Source: Candidatus Latescibacterota bacterium
GTDB taxonomy: Bacteria; JAAXHH01
Length of the DNA: 64,000 bases
Reading direction: 5' to 3'
NCBI GenBank assembly: GCA_022821085.1
Contig: JAJEEG010000006.1
Location: 939,330-1,003,329, forward strand
Of this stretch, positions 26,534-33,841 are shown one piece after another (the first letter of the stretch is position 1; every line of letters begins with the position of its first letter). The notes beneath the pieces were generated by a model, which saw only the letters and a list, made by a program, of their open reading frames with translations, had not been told where the DNA came from and made no database searches. The translations under genes were made by a program, and so were the position numbers.

Positions 26534-27400
26534 ATGGTGAAGCCACAGGTACGGGTAGATGGAATGGCGGGACAGCATCAGCCGTCTCTGCTGACACCGG
26601 AAGAGAAATGGCATTTCGAACTGCAGGGATACCTGCTGCTGCGCGGTGTCGTTCCGGAAACCGACCTGGCCGTGATGGGGCCGGTCCTGGACGGCTGGCT
26701 GGCCGCGGATGAAGAAGCCCTGCCCGCGCCGCTCAAGCGGGGTAAACAGCCGCCGAACAAGACCCATATCGGCCATATCCACTACGGCCACGAGGTGTTC
26801 CAGAGGCTCAACATGAACCCGGAGATCATCCGCGTGGTAGCCGGGTTGACCTGGGGTTGTCCCCGGCTGATGCACTGCGTCTTCACGCACATGGTCAAGG
26901 GACCCGAGGACCTGCGTTTCCACCGGGATGACGACGGGGTCAAGGTGTCCCACGGGTTCCGCAATCCCAACAACGATTTCCAGGTGGCCGACGGCGAGAT
27001 CTATTGCAGCCACCTGGCCACTTGGGTTGCCCTTGCCGACGTGCCGCCGTGCACGGGATTCTGCCTGGTGCCCGGCAGCCACAAGTCCACGGTCCCCGAG
27101 CCGGAAGGCCTGGCCGTCGAACACAACCCGCCCGTATCGATCACGATACCCATGGAAGCAGGAGACGTAATTGTCTTCTCCACCCGCCTCTTACACAACG
27201 CCAGTCCGTGGACCGAGGACTCTCCCCGCCTGAACATATTCCAGCGGTACGTGTTCAGCTGGTTCTTCGACCTGCCCCACCTGTATCCGCTGGAAGATCA
27301 CCGCGATAAACTGTCGGATGAAATGTACGAGCTGGAAAAAATGACCCGCGACGAGAAGCAGGTCGTCAAGCAGGTGCGGGAGATGCTGGCCGGCGCGTAG
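26534..27400 (+). CDS. Phytanoyl-CoA dioxygenase (PhyH) family protein
   Basis: The 288-aa protein is an Fe(II)/2-oxoglutarate oxygenase: the His-x-Asp iron ligands are in LRFHRDDDG, the distal His in STRLLHNASP, and the 2-oxoglutarate Arg in SPRLNIFQR. The CHVFTH-like MHCVFTHMV strand and TGFCLVPGSHKS are also typical. Family members hydroxylate small acids, amino acids or alkaloids; the substrate is unknown. AGGGGAGCGGA lies just before the ATG. It ends in a 33-base unit that is repeated twice more after the stop. Confidence 0.9.
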   Translation: MVKPQVRVDGMAGQHQPSLLTPEEKWHFELQGYLLLRGVVPETDLAVMGPVLDGWLAADEEALPAPLKRGKQPPNKTHIGHIHYGHEVFQRLNMNPEIIRVVAGLTWGCPRLMHCVFTHMVKGPEDLRFHRDDDGVKVSHGFRNPNNDFQVADGEIYCSHLATWVALADVPPCTGFCLVPGSHKSTVPEPEGLAVEHNPPVSITIPMEAGDVIVFSTRLLHNASPWTEDSPRLNIFQRYVFSWFFDLPHLYPLEDHRDKLSDEMYELEKMTRDEKQVVKQVREMLAGA

Positions 27401-27481
27401 ATGAAGGCACGGGAAACGCCGACCGGCGCTTAGCAGCGGGTGCGAGCGATGCTGGCCGGCGCGTAGCAGCGGGCGCGGGCG
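27383..27481. repeat. 33-bp tandem repeat, three copies, spanning a stop codon
   Basis: Copies at 27383-27415, 27416-27448 and 27449-27481 share a core ATGCTGGCCGGCGCGTAG; copies 1 and 3 are identical over these 18 bases, and copies 2 and 3 share TAGCAGCGGG. Copy 1 carries the last residues and TAG stop of the PhyH gene, so later copies repeat the stop in the same phase (33 is a multiple of three). Confidence 0.85.
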
Positions 27482-27501
27482 CGATCGAGCCGCCTGTCCT
27501 G

Positions 27502-28653
27502 TTACGCCTCGTGCACGATCGTGTCCACCCGGTGCGCCTCGAGGTAATCCCGGTCGATATCGACGCCCAGGCCCGGGCCCTGTGGGACGGGCACGCATCC
27601 GTGTTCATCGATGTTCTCCAGCTCATCGGTGAATTCGGGCGCGTAGACGTGCGGCTTGGTCGTCTTGATGCCGGGATGTACGAGCCCCAGTTCATAGTAG
27701 TTGCTGTTCCGGACGGATGCCATGATGTGGCGGTGGGCGAGTCCGCCGCCGTGGAGTTCCATGTCCAGCCCGAGCCCCTCGGCCGCGTGGGCGATCTTCA
27801 TCACGCCGGTGATGCCGCCGTCCTCGTAGACCCCGGACCGCACGAAGTCCGTTCCACCGTTCACGACGAAATCGACGTGCTGCTCCAGGCCGAAGATATG
27901 CTCGGTCTGCAGGATCGGCGTGGTGATGTGTTCCCGAAGCTTCTTGTGGCCGAATATGGACACGCCGCCGTCCTTGTAAGGATCCTCCAGCCAGAAGAAC
28001 CCCGCTTCGTCGCAGGCCCGCCCCACCTTCAGCGCGTCCGCCCAGGTATTGTACTCGCACGCTGGATCGATCATGAGGTCCATGTCGTTGCCGACCCGCT
28101 TGCCCATGACTTTGACGTTCGCGACCTCCCGCTCGATGGGGGCGTTGCCCCAGCCGTGGATCTTGAAGGCGCGATATCCCAGGTCCCTGCACTGCTCGGC
28201 GAAGTCCGCGAAGGCCTCGGGCGTGTGCAGTCCGCCGTTTTCGTCGCCGTGGTACGTGCTCGCGTAGGCCGGCAGGGACGTCCTGTAACCGCCGAGCAAC
28301 TGGTAGACGGGCGCGTTGTAGTACTTGCCCGCGAAGTCCCACAGCGCGACGTCCACCGCGCCGATCTGGGTGCGGTCGGTGTGCCGCAGGCCGCGCTTCA
28401 GGTCGTTGTAGATCTTCTCCCGCTCGAAGGGATTGCTACCCAGCAGGTACTGGACCGCCGCGCCCAAAGGCGAAGGGCCGCCCAGGTATTCGCCGACGAT
28501 GCCGAGACTGGTATGTATCCGCAACAGGCCACCGCCGAGTTTGCGACGGGCGCCTTTTTCGTACACCATGTTGAAACCGTTGTAGTCCACGCCCATGTTT
28601 TCGACGGTATACTGAAAAACAACGGTTTCGATTTTTGTGATTTCCGCGGTCAT
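27502..28653 (-). CDS. Mandelate racemase/muconate lactonizing enzyme superfamily protein
   Basis: The 383-aa protein is an enolase-superfamily barrel: capping domain (TKIETVVFQYTVENMGVDYNG...), base Lys in AFKIHGWGN, metal ligands in LMIDPACEY (Asp), FFWLEDPYKDGG (Glu) and ILQTEHIFG (Glu), and a possible Asp-His pair in GVYEDGGITG and MELHGGGLAHR. By motif it is in the mandelate-racemase subgroup (acid-sugar dehydratases and racemases); substrate not assignable. GGGAGG precedes the start. The upstream region is AT-rich, with a perfect palindrome also found by the PadR gene, so specific regulation is likely. Confidence 0.88.
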   Translation of the reverse strand: MTAEITKIETVVFQYTVENMGVDYNGFNMVYEKGARRKLGGGLLRIHTSLGIVGEYLGGPSPLGAAVQYLLGSNPFEREKIYNDLKRGLRHTDRTQIGAVDVALWDFAGKYYNAPVYQLLGGYRTSLPAYASTYHGDENGGLHTPEAFADFAEQCRDLGYRAFKIHGWGNAPIEREVANVKVMGKRVGNDMDLMIDPACEYNTWADALKVGRACDEAGFFWLEDPYKDGGVSIFGHKKLREHITTPILQTEHIFGLEQHVDFVVNGGTDFVRSGVYEDGGITGVMKIAHAAEGLGLDMELHGGGLAHRHIMASVRNSNYYELGLVHPGIKTTKPHVYAPEFTDELENIDEHGCVPVPQGPGLGVDIDRDYLEAHRVDTIVHEA

Positions 28654-28792
28654 GGCCAGCTGCCTCCCTCAAGATGGGTTAGTGGATCTTAGAAAAGGTT
28701 TCGGGTTTGTTTTCATGGGGGCGGTTTCCGATTTCATCCAGTCTCTTCTCATCCAGGCGTTTTTTTCGGTCAGGTCCAGTCCCCCATCCTTC

Positions 28793-28813
28793 TTTAATAC
28801 GAAACGTACTATC
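28793..28813. promoter_or_regulatory. Imperfect copy of the palindromic operator
   Basis: TTTAATACG, AAA, CGTACTATC. The right half matches the perfect site at 28991-29011 in eight of nine bases and the left half in six of nine. It lies about 140 bases upstream of the enolase-superfamily start. Confidence 0.45.
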
Positions 28814-28946
28814 GTTCATTTGAATGGGGATCCGCTTCCGCACTTCCACGCTTCCACTTCCTTCTTCGGTCTTTTTTCAATCTTCCCTTCTTCCCTCCAG
28901 TCTTTTCTCTTCGTCCGGTCATCTCTCTTCAATCATCCGGATCACA

Positions 28947-28974
28947 ATAGTATTAATTTAATTAGTATTAACAA
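28947..28974 (-). promoter_or_regulatory. Possible promoter for the enolase-superfamily gene
   Basis: On the minus strand TTGTTA (28974-28969), 16 bases and TACTAT (28952-28947). The perfect palindrome sits 17 bases upstream of this -35, and the imperfect one downstream of the start, a layout that allows looping or dual control. The leader to 28653 would be about 290 bases, so a nearer promoter cannot be excluded. Confidence 0.35.
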
Positions 28975-28990
28975 ATCTAATACAAAATAA

Positions 28991-29011
28991 AATAGTACGA
29001 AACGTACTATT
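28991..29011. promoter_or_regulatory. Perfect 21-bp palindrome, likely operator
   Basis: Arms AATAGTACG (28991-28999) and CGTACTATT (29003-29011) are exact inverted copies around AAA. The same left arm and spacer start occur at 7645-7665 before the PadR gene. The simplest reading is a shared PadR operator. Confidence 0.6.
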
Positions 29012-29071
29012 ATTGACCGCAGTCGCAAAACACATGGCCATCCGCTGTTTGGGAGGGCATTGATTCCAGGT

Positions 29072-30298
29072 TCAATGCACCTTTCTAATATCCCGTATAG
29101 ACCCGTACGGCACCCCGGTAATCCCCACCATTTCCTCGGCCCGGCTCACCGTTTCCGCGACCTCGTCTTTCAGGTCGTCGGGATAGTACACCTCTCCGTT
29201 TCTCACAGTGAGGTGCGGGGTGATCATCTTCCGACCGGTTTCCTGCCTTCCGTGTGCGTCGGTAAAGGTAAAATCGCCTTCGTCCAGGTCGAAAACAGCT
29301 ATGTCCGCGACGCTTCCGGCCCTGAGCGTGCCGATGTCGTTCGAACGGTTCAACACGCGCGCGGGACTTACCGTCGTCTGGCGGACGATCTCTTCGAAAT
29401 CCAGTCCCATGTTCAGTAGCTTCGAAGCGGTTTCGGGGAGGCTGTACACCGGCGATTTCAGGCTGTAGACGTGCAGGTCCGTGCTGATCACGTCGGACAG
29501 AAAACCCAGTTCGACCGCCCGTTTCGCAATGCCGTAATGGAAGCTCCCCGCGCCATGGCCCAGGTCGAAGAACACGCCACGGTTCCTCGCTTCGTATACC
29601 TCCGGGATCACCTGGTCGCAATCGCCGAGAATATGGTCTCCCTTGCCCTGGTAGCAGTGCGTCACGACATCGCCCGGGCGAAGCAGTTCCAGAATTCTCG
29701 GCAGGGCGACCCCTTTGTCGATATGGACCATGACCCGGGTGTCCGCCATTTCGGCGGCTTCGATGGCCCTCCTGAGCGGCTCCACGCCGTGGACTCCCAC
29801 CTGGAACGCCCCCTGCCGGACCTTCACGCCCACGCAATGTTGCGGCCACATCGAAATGACCCGGGCCGTGTGCTCGGGATCGGCGTTCTTGATGTCCTCC
29901 ATTTCTCCGCGCATGGAATTCAGGAGTCCGATGCTGCTGATATGGACGAAGGTGAGCACTTCGGTCCGGGACGGTTCGATGATGTACTCGAGAAAACCGC
30001 GAAGGTTCGTCCAACCGGGGCTTCCGGCGTCTACGATGGTCGTCACGCCGGTGGCCAGGCAGAGCGCGTCGGCCTTGATACCGAAGGTGGTAGCGCCGGC
30101 GTAGACATGGGCGTGCAGGTCGATCCAGCCCGGCGTCAGATATTTGCCCGTTACGTCGATGGTCCTGTGGGCGCCGGCTTCGAGACGATGGGAAACCTCG
30201 GCGATTTTGCCGTTCCTGATCCCGACGTCGCCTTTTTCGTTCTTCTGCTGGGACGGATCGACGATCGTCGCCCCCGACAGCACCAGGTCGAAAGCCAT
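29072..30298 (-). CDS. Amidohydrolase / deacetylase-type metallohydrolase (dihydroorotase-like)
   Basis: The 408-aa protein has an N-terminal beta cap (LVLSGATIVDPSQQ), then the metal site of subtype-I amidohydrolases: DLHAHVY (HxH, about residue 63), carboxylated Lys in VGVKVRQG, His in RVMVHIDKG, His in VVTHCYQGKG and Asp in VISTDLHVYS, ending with GTLRAGSVADIAVFD. It is closest to the EF0837/YagT-like amidohydrolase-deacetylase group that cleaves N-acyl or cyclic amides. Start ATG at 30298 with GGAGGCTT-type site nearby. It is not adjacent to an obvious partner gene. Confidence 0.87.
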   Translation of the reverse strand: MAFDLVLSGATIVDPSQQKNEKGDVGIRNGKIAEVSHRLEAGAHRTIDVTGKYLTPGWIDLHAHVYAGATTFGIKADALCLATGVTTIVDAGSPGWTNLRGFLEYIIEPSRTEVLTFVHISSIGLLNSMRGEMEDIKNADPEHTARVISMWPQHCVGVKVRQGAFQVGVHGVEPLRRAIEAAEMADTRVMVHIDKGVALPRILELLRPGDVVTHCYQGKGDHILGDCDQVIPEVYEARNRGVFFDLGHGAGSFHYGIAKRAVELGFLSDVISTDLHVYSLKSPVYSLPETASKLLNMGLDFEEIVRQTTVSPARVLNRSNDIGTLRAGSVADIAVFDLDEGDFTFTDAHGRQETGRKMITPHLTVRNGEVYYPDDLKDEVAETVSRAEEMVGITGVPYGSIRDIRKVH

Positions 30299-30392
30299 GA
30301 AGCCTCCCGGGTTCGGTACTCATCAGCGCATGATTGTCTTGAGGCCATGAATAAGAACTTGTTGTTTTTACTAATAGTTTAAAGTTATGTTC

Positions 30393-30458
30393 GCAACCGA
30401 CCGGCAGGTTGCAAACCGTACCGAATATCATTCTACGACTACATCATTCTACTACTAC
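30393..30458. promoter_or_regulatory. Leader signals before sodC: inverted repeat and 16-bp direct repeat
   Basis: GCAACC (30393-30398) and GGTTGC (30407-30412) form a 6-base-arm hairpin or operator. ATCATTCTACGACTAC (30427-30442) is followed directly by ATCATTCTACTACTAC (30443-30458), 15 of 16 identical. Both lie between the amidohydrolase start and the superoxide dismutase gene; regulation of the latter is possible. Confidence 0.4.
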
Positions 30459-30484
30459 AATAGAATTCGATAGGAGTACTAACA

Positions 30485-31057
30485 ATGAAAAAGAACCCTA
30501 CTGCATTTGGAATGAAAGCCTCTTGTATGCTATCGATCTGCGTTTCTCTCGTTCTGACAAGTTGCGAAGGCAAAGAGAATCAGTTAGGCGTTCCCCTAAC
30601 GCCTTCGGCAAAAACGGCAACCGCCATCATCAGCCCGACAAGCGAGAACAGAGTAACCGGCAGAGCGACTTTCACACAAAACGGTTCGCAAATCTCGCTC
30701 ACCATTGAGATTCAGAACGCATCTCCGGGCCTTCACGGCGTTCATATCCACCAAAAGGGCGATTGCAGTTCACCCGACGGTACGTCCGCGGGCGGTCACT
30801 GGAACCCAACCGGTGTTGCACACGGAAAATGGGGAGTGGGTGAATTCCACCTCGGAGACATCGGCAATATAAACGTTGGCCAGGACGGCACGGGCACCAT
30901 CGAATTAACGACAGACCTCTGGGAAATAGTCACAGGTTCTGACACGGATGTCGTCGGCAAAAGCATCATCGTCCATGCCGTTGCAGACGATTTTACCTCG
31001 CAACCCTCAGGCGCTGCCGGCGCCCGAATCGGCTGCGGCGTAGTATTGTCGGAATAA
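30485..31057 (+). CDS. sodC: Superoxide dismutase [Cu-Zn], lipoprotein
   Basis: The 190-aa protein has a lipoprotein signal (SICVSLVLTSC, lipobox LTSC, Cys about residue 27) and the Cu,Zn site: GLHGVHIHQKGDC (two copper His), GGHWNPTGVAHGKWGVGEFHLGDIGN (bridging and zinc His, zinc Asp), VVGKSIIVHAVADD (last copper His) and GARIGCGVV (disulfide Cys). It would remove superoxide in the periplasm. TAGGAG at 30471-30476 precedes the ATG. Its coding sequence is AT-richer than its neighbours, which suggests acquisition. Confidence 0.95.
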   Translation: MKKNPTAFGMKASCMLSICVSLVLTSCEGKENQLGVPLTPSAKTATAIISPTSENRVTGRATFTQNGSQISLTIEIQNASPGLHGVHIHQKGDCSSPDGTSAGGHWNPTGVAHGKWGVGEFHLGDIGNINVGQDGTGTIELTTDLWEIVTGSDTDVVGKSIIVHAVADDFTSQPSGAAGARIGCGVVLSE

Positions 31058-31136
31058 TCACTACAGCCTGAATTCATCACGTTTTAGCGTATCATTGGTC
31101 TTGACACCCACCAACTACCCTTGCTGAATCGCGTAT

Positions 31137-31970
31137 ATGCCGGCCGGTTTGACTGAAACCCAAATACGGGCGTACTTGGAAGACGGCTTTCTGCCGATCG
31201 AAAGGCTGTTCGACCCCGCTTCACTCGAACCCCTGATCGCGGAATTGAACGAGGTCGTCGACGCATGGGCGGAGCGCTACTATGCGGACGGTAGACTGGC
31301 GGACCGGTTCACGAATGAGCCCTTCGAGCGCAGGCTGTACCTGATACACGAAGCGATGGACGGCCATTGCAGGGAACTGATGGAAGCCGTGCTGGGAAAG
31401 CGGAAGACCGCGGGCATGTTTCACGTCATGACCCTGCCCGGGATTCTGGACGTGGTCGAATCCCTCATCGGCCCGGAGATCCTCGTCCACCCCCAGTTCA
31501 ACTCCCGGGCCAAGCTTCCGGACAGGACATCCGTCGTGGACTGGCACCAGGACATCGGGTTTTTGGATCCGGACGTGATGCAGACTTTCATGGCCAATTT
31601 CTGGCTGCCGCTGGTGGATACGAACGAACACAACGGCTGCCTGGAGGTCATCCGCGGCAGTCACCGCAGCGAACGCCTGCCCTTCGAGGATTCGCCGGAG
31701 AACATCGATCCGGCAGCCCTGCCCGCCGGCGAGCGGGTATCCTGCCCCATCCCAAGGGGCGGCGCGCTCCTGTTGCAGCACACCACGGTGCACCGATCCG
31801 CGCCAAATTACTCGGATCACATACGTTGGAGCCTGGATATCCGGTACAGCGACTGGCGAAAACCCACGGGCAGGGACGACGTCCCGGGTTTTATCGCCCG
31901 CAGCCGGTCGCATCCTGAGAAAGTCGCGGCCGGACACGAGGAATGGCAACGGTTGTTCGAACTGGCGTAA
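31137..31970 (+). CDS. Phytanoyl-CoA dioxygenase (PhyH) family protein
   Basis: The 277-aa protein has the iron ligands in VVDWHQDIGF (His-x-Asp), the distal His in LLLQHTTVHRSAPN and the Arg that binds 2-oxoglutarate in HIRWSLDIRY. TEHNGCLEVIRGSHRSERLPFE is the usual PhyH strand-turn. The next gene, an NCS2-type permease, begins 3 bases after its stop, so import and hydroxylation of the same compound is plausible. TTGACA lies at 31101-31106, but no convincing -10 follows, and no ribosome site is seen before the ATG. Confidence 0.9.
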   Translation: MPAGLTETQIRAYLEDGFLPIERLFDPASLEPLIAELNEVVDAWAERYYADGRLADRFTNEPFERRLYLIHEAMDGHCRELMEAVLGKRKTAGMFHVMTLPGILDVVESLIGPEILVHPQFNSRAKLPDRTSVVDWHQDIGFLDPDVMQTFMANFWLPLVDTNEHNGCLEVIRGSHRSERLPFEDSPENIDPAALPAGERVSCPIPRGGALLLQHTTVHRSAPNYSDHIRWSLDIRYSDWRKPTGRDDVPGFIARSRSHPEKVAAGHEEWQRLFELA

Positions 31971-31973
31971 ATC

Positions 31974-33737
31974 ATGGACAAAGTTACCGCGAACCATCAG
32001 TCAGGCGTTCGTTACGAAGCGGACGAAAGGCCTCCGTTGCTCCTGGCCGTCGGCCTCGGACTTCAGTTCGCCCTGCTTACCGTTGGCGGCGTGTTCCTGA
32101 AGGTGGCCATCGTAAGCCGCGCCGGAGGTGCGCCGGAATCCTATCTGGCGTGGGCGGTGTTCGCTGCCGCGGTCATTACCGGAATCACCACGATCATCCA
32201 GGTCCTGCGCGTCGGCCGCGTGGGCGCCGGCTACGTACTCCTGATGGGCACGTCGGGCAGCTTCATCGCGATCTGCATTGCAGCGCTCCTGGCGGGTGGC
32301 CCCGGGTTGATGGCTACGCTGATCATCGTCTCGTCGCTTTTCCAATTCCTGTTGTCGGCCCGCCTGTCCCTGTTTCGCAGAATCCTGACGCCGGTCGTTA
32401 CGGGCACGGTCATCATGCTGATTCCCGTCTCGATTATGCCCGTGGCATTCAACATGCTGGGAAATGTTCCCGATGGGCTCCCGGCGTCAGCCGCTCCGGT
32501 CACGGTGCTGACGACCCTGCTGGTCACCATCGTCATTGCATTGAAGGCCACGTCATCGCTGCGGCTGTGGGCGCCCGTGATCGGCATGGTCGCGGGATCC
32601 ATAGTAAGCGGGTTTTTCGGCCTGTACGACACGAGTAGCGTGGCCGCCGCTCCCTGGCTCGGGTTTCCGGAGGGTAGCTGGCCGGGTGTCGATCTCTCGT
32701 TCGGCCCGGCGTTCTGGGCGTTGCTTCCCGCCTTTCTGTTCGTAACGCTGGTGGATGCGGTGGATACGATCGGCGACTCGGTCGCGATCCAGCGCATATC
32801 GTGGCGCCGGCCCCGGGCGGTGGATTACCGGGCCGTGCAAGGCGCGCTCGCCGCGGACGGCACAGGCAATCTCCTTTCCGGACTGTTGGGAACATTGCCC
32901 AACACCACCTATTCGTCGAGTATCGCGGTGACCGAATTGACCGGCGTGGCCTCCCGCATGGTCGGGCTGATCGTGGGGTTGCTCTATATTTGCATCGCGT
33001 TTGTTCCCAAGGTTCCCGCGGTGGTCCTCGCCATACCGAATCCCGTGGCCGGAAGTTTCCTGATCGTCCTGCTCGCCATACTATTCCTCATCGGCATGAA
33101 ACTGGTCGTGCAGGACGGGATCGACTATCGCAACGGGCTTGTCGCCGGAGTCGGTTTCTGGATTGGCGTGGGTTTTCAGAACGGCGCAATCTTTCCGACG
33201 CTGGTCGCCGACTTCGCCGGTGGTTTCCTGGCAAACGGAATGACGGCCGGAGGGCTGGCGGCGATGCTCATGACGTTGTTCCTGGAGATGGCCGCACCGC
33301 GCCGCTGTCGCATGGAGACGGACTTCGTACTTACCGCGCTGCCGAAGATCAGGAAGTTCCTGGAAGTATTCGCCGCTCGACAGGGATGGGACGGGGCCAT
33401 GGCAGACCGGCTCTTCGCCGCCAGCGAAGAAACGATGCTGACGCTGGATCCGGGACGGGTTGAATCCGGCCAGGTCCGGAGGCTGCTTCTGGTGGCGCAC
33501 CGGGAAGGCGCCGGCGCGGTCCTCGAAATGATCGTCGCTACGGGGGAAGGCAATCTGCAGGACAGGATCGGGCTGCTCGGCGATGAACGGGCCGTGGAGA
33601 CACCGGAAGAGCTGCAGGTCTCGCTGCGCCTCCTGAGGCACTTCGCGATTTCGGTGCGACACCAGCAGTACCACGATACCGATATTATCACCCTCCGGGT
33701 AAATGTCGGGCCGGTCGATCACGCCGGAACCGCTTGA
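31974..33737 (+). CDS. NCS2-type nucleobase permease with C-terminal GHKL-like domain (paralogue 1)
   Basis: The 587-aa protein has about 12-14 membrane helices over residues 20-440 in the uracil/xanthine permease pattern: GLQFALLTVGGVFLKVAIVSRAGG, LMGTSGSFIAICIAALLAGG, LTPVVTGTVIMLIP, LVDAVDTIGDSVAIQRISWRRPRAVDYRAVQGALAADG and SGLLGTLPNTTYSSSIAVTELTGVASR. The last ~140 residues are soluble: DRLFAASEETMLTL, then VLEMIVATGEGNLQDRIGLL and SLRLLRHFAISVRHQQYHDTDIITLRV, which resembles RsbW-type GHKL ATPase domains but lacks the Asn of the N-box. Substrate unknown, perhaps purine-like. It follows a PhyH gene by 3 bases. Confidence 0.85.
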   Translation: MDKVTANHQSGVRYEADERPPLLLAVGLGLQFALLTVGGVFLKVAIVSRAGGAPESYLAWAVFAAAVITGITTIIQVLRVGRVGAGYVLLMGTSGSFIAICIAALLAGGPGLMATLIIVSSLFQFLLSARLSLFRRILTPVVTGTVIMLIPVSIMPVAFNMLGNVPDGLPASAAPVTVLTTLLVTIVIALKATSSLRLWAPVIGMVAGSIVSGFFGLYDTSSVAAAPWLGFPEGSWPGVDLSFGPAFWALLPAFLFVTLVDAVDTIGDSVAIQRISWRRPRAVDYRAVQGALAADGTGNLLSGLLGTLPNTTYSSSIAVTELTGVASRMVGLIVGLLYICIAFVPKVPAVVLAIPNPVAGSFLIVLLAILFLIGMKLVVQDGIDYRNGLVAGVGFWIGVGFQNGAIFPTLVADFAGGFLANGMTAGGLAAMLMTLFLEMAAPRRCRMETDFVLTALPKIRKFLEVFAARQGWDGAMADRLFAASEETMLTLDPGRVESGQVRRLLLVAHREGAGAVLEMIVATGEGNLQDRIGLLGDERAVETPEELQVSLRLLRHFAISVRHQQYHDTDIITLRVNVGPVDHAGTA

Positions 33738-33841
33738 CCAGGTGAGGGGTACCGTTATTTTACTTTTTTATACTTTTTCCTGAATAATCACTGCTGCCGG
33801 TCATTTCTATACACGAAACACGATTGACGAATGGCGAATCC

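Larger units (their letters stand above)
28654..29071. other. AT-rich non-coding control region
   Basis: No gene is seen in these 418 bases. They hold a pyrimidine-rich tract (about 28840-28935, CTTCC/TTCTTC type), an AT-only stretch near 28950-28990 with AGTATTAA twice, and two palindromic sites (28793-28813 and 28991-29011). The composition differs sharply from the GC-rich genes on both sides. It lies upstream of the enolase-superfamily gene and downstream of the amidohydrolase gene, so it should control the former. Confidence 0.7.

Noticed and set aside
31101-31129. Promoter with TTGACA before the PhyH gene at 31137
   Set aside because: The -35 is perfect, but the hexamer at 17 bases (CTGAAT) is a poor -10 and no ribosome site follows; left as unsupported.
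33737-33823. Terminator between the two NCS2 permease genes
   Set aside because: T runs are present but no stable stem precedes them.
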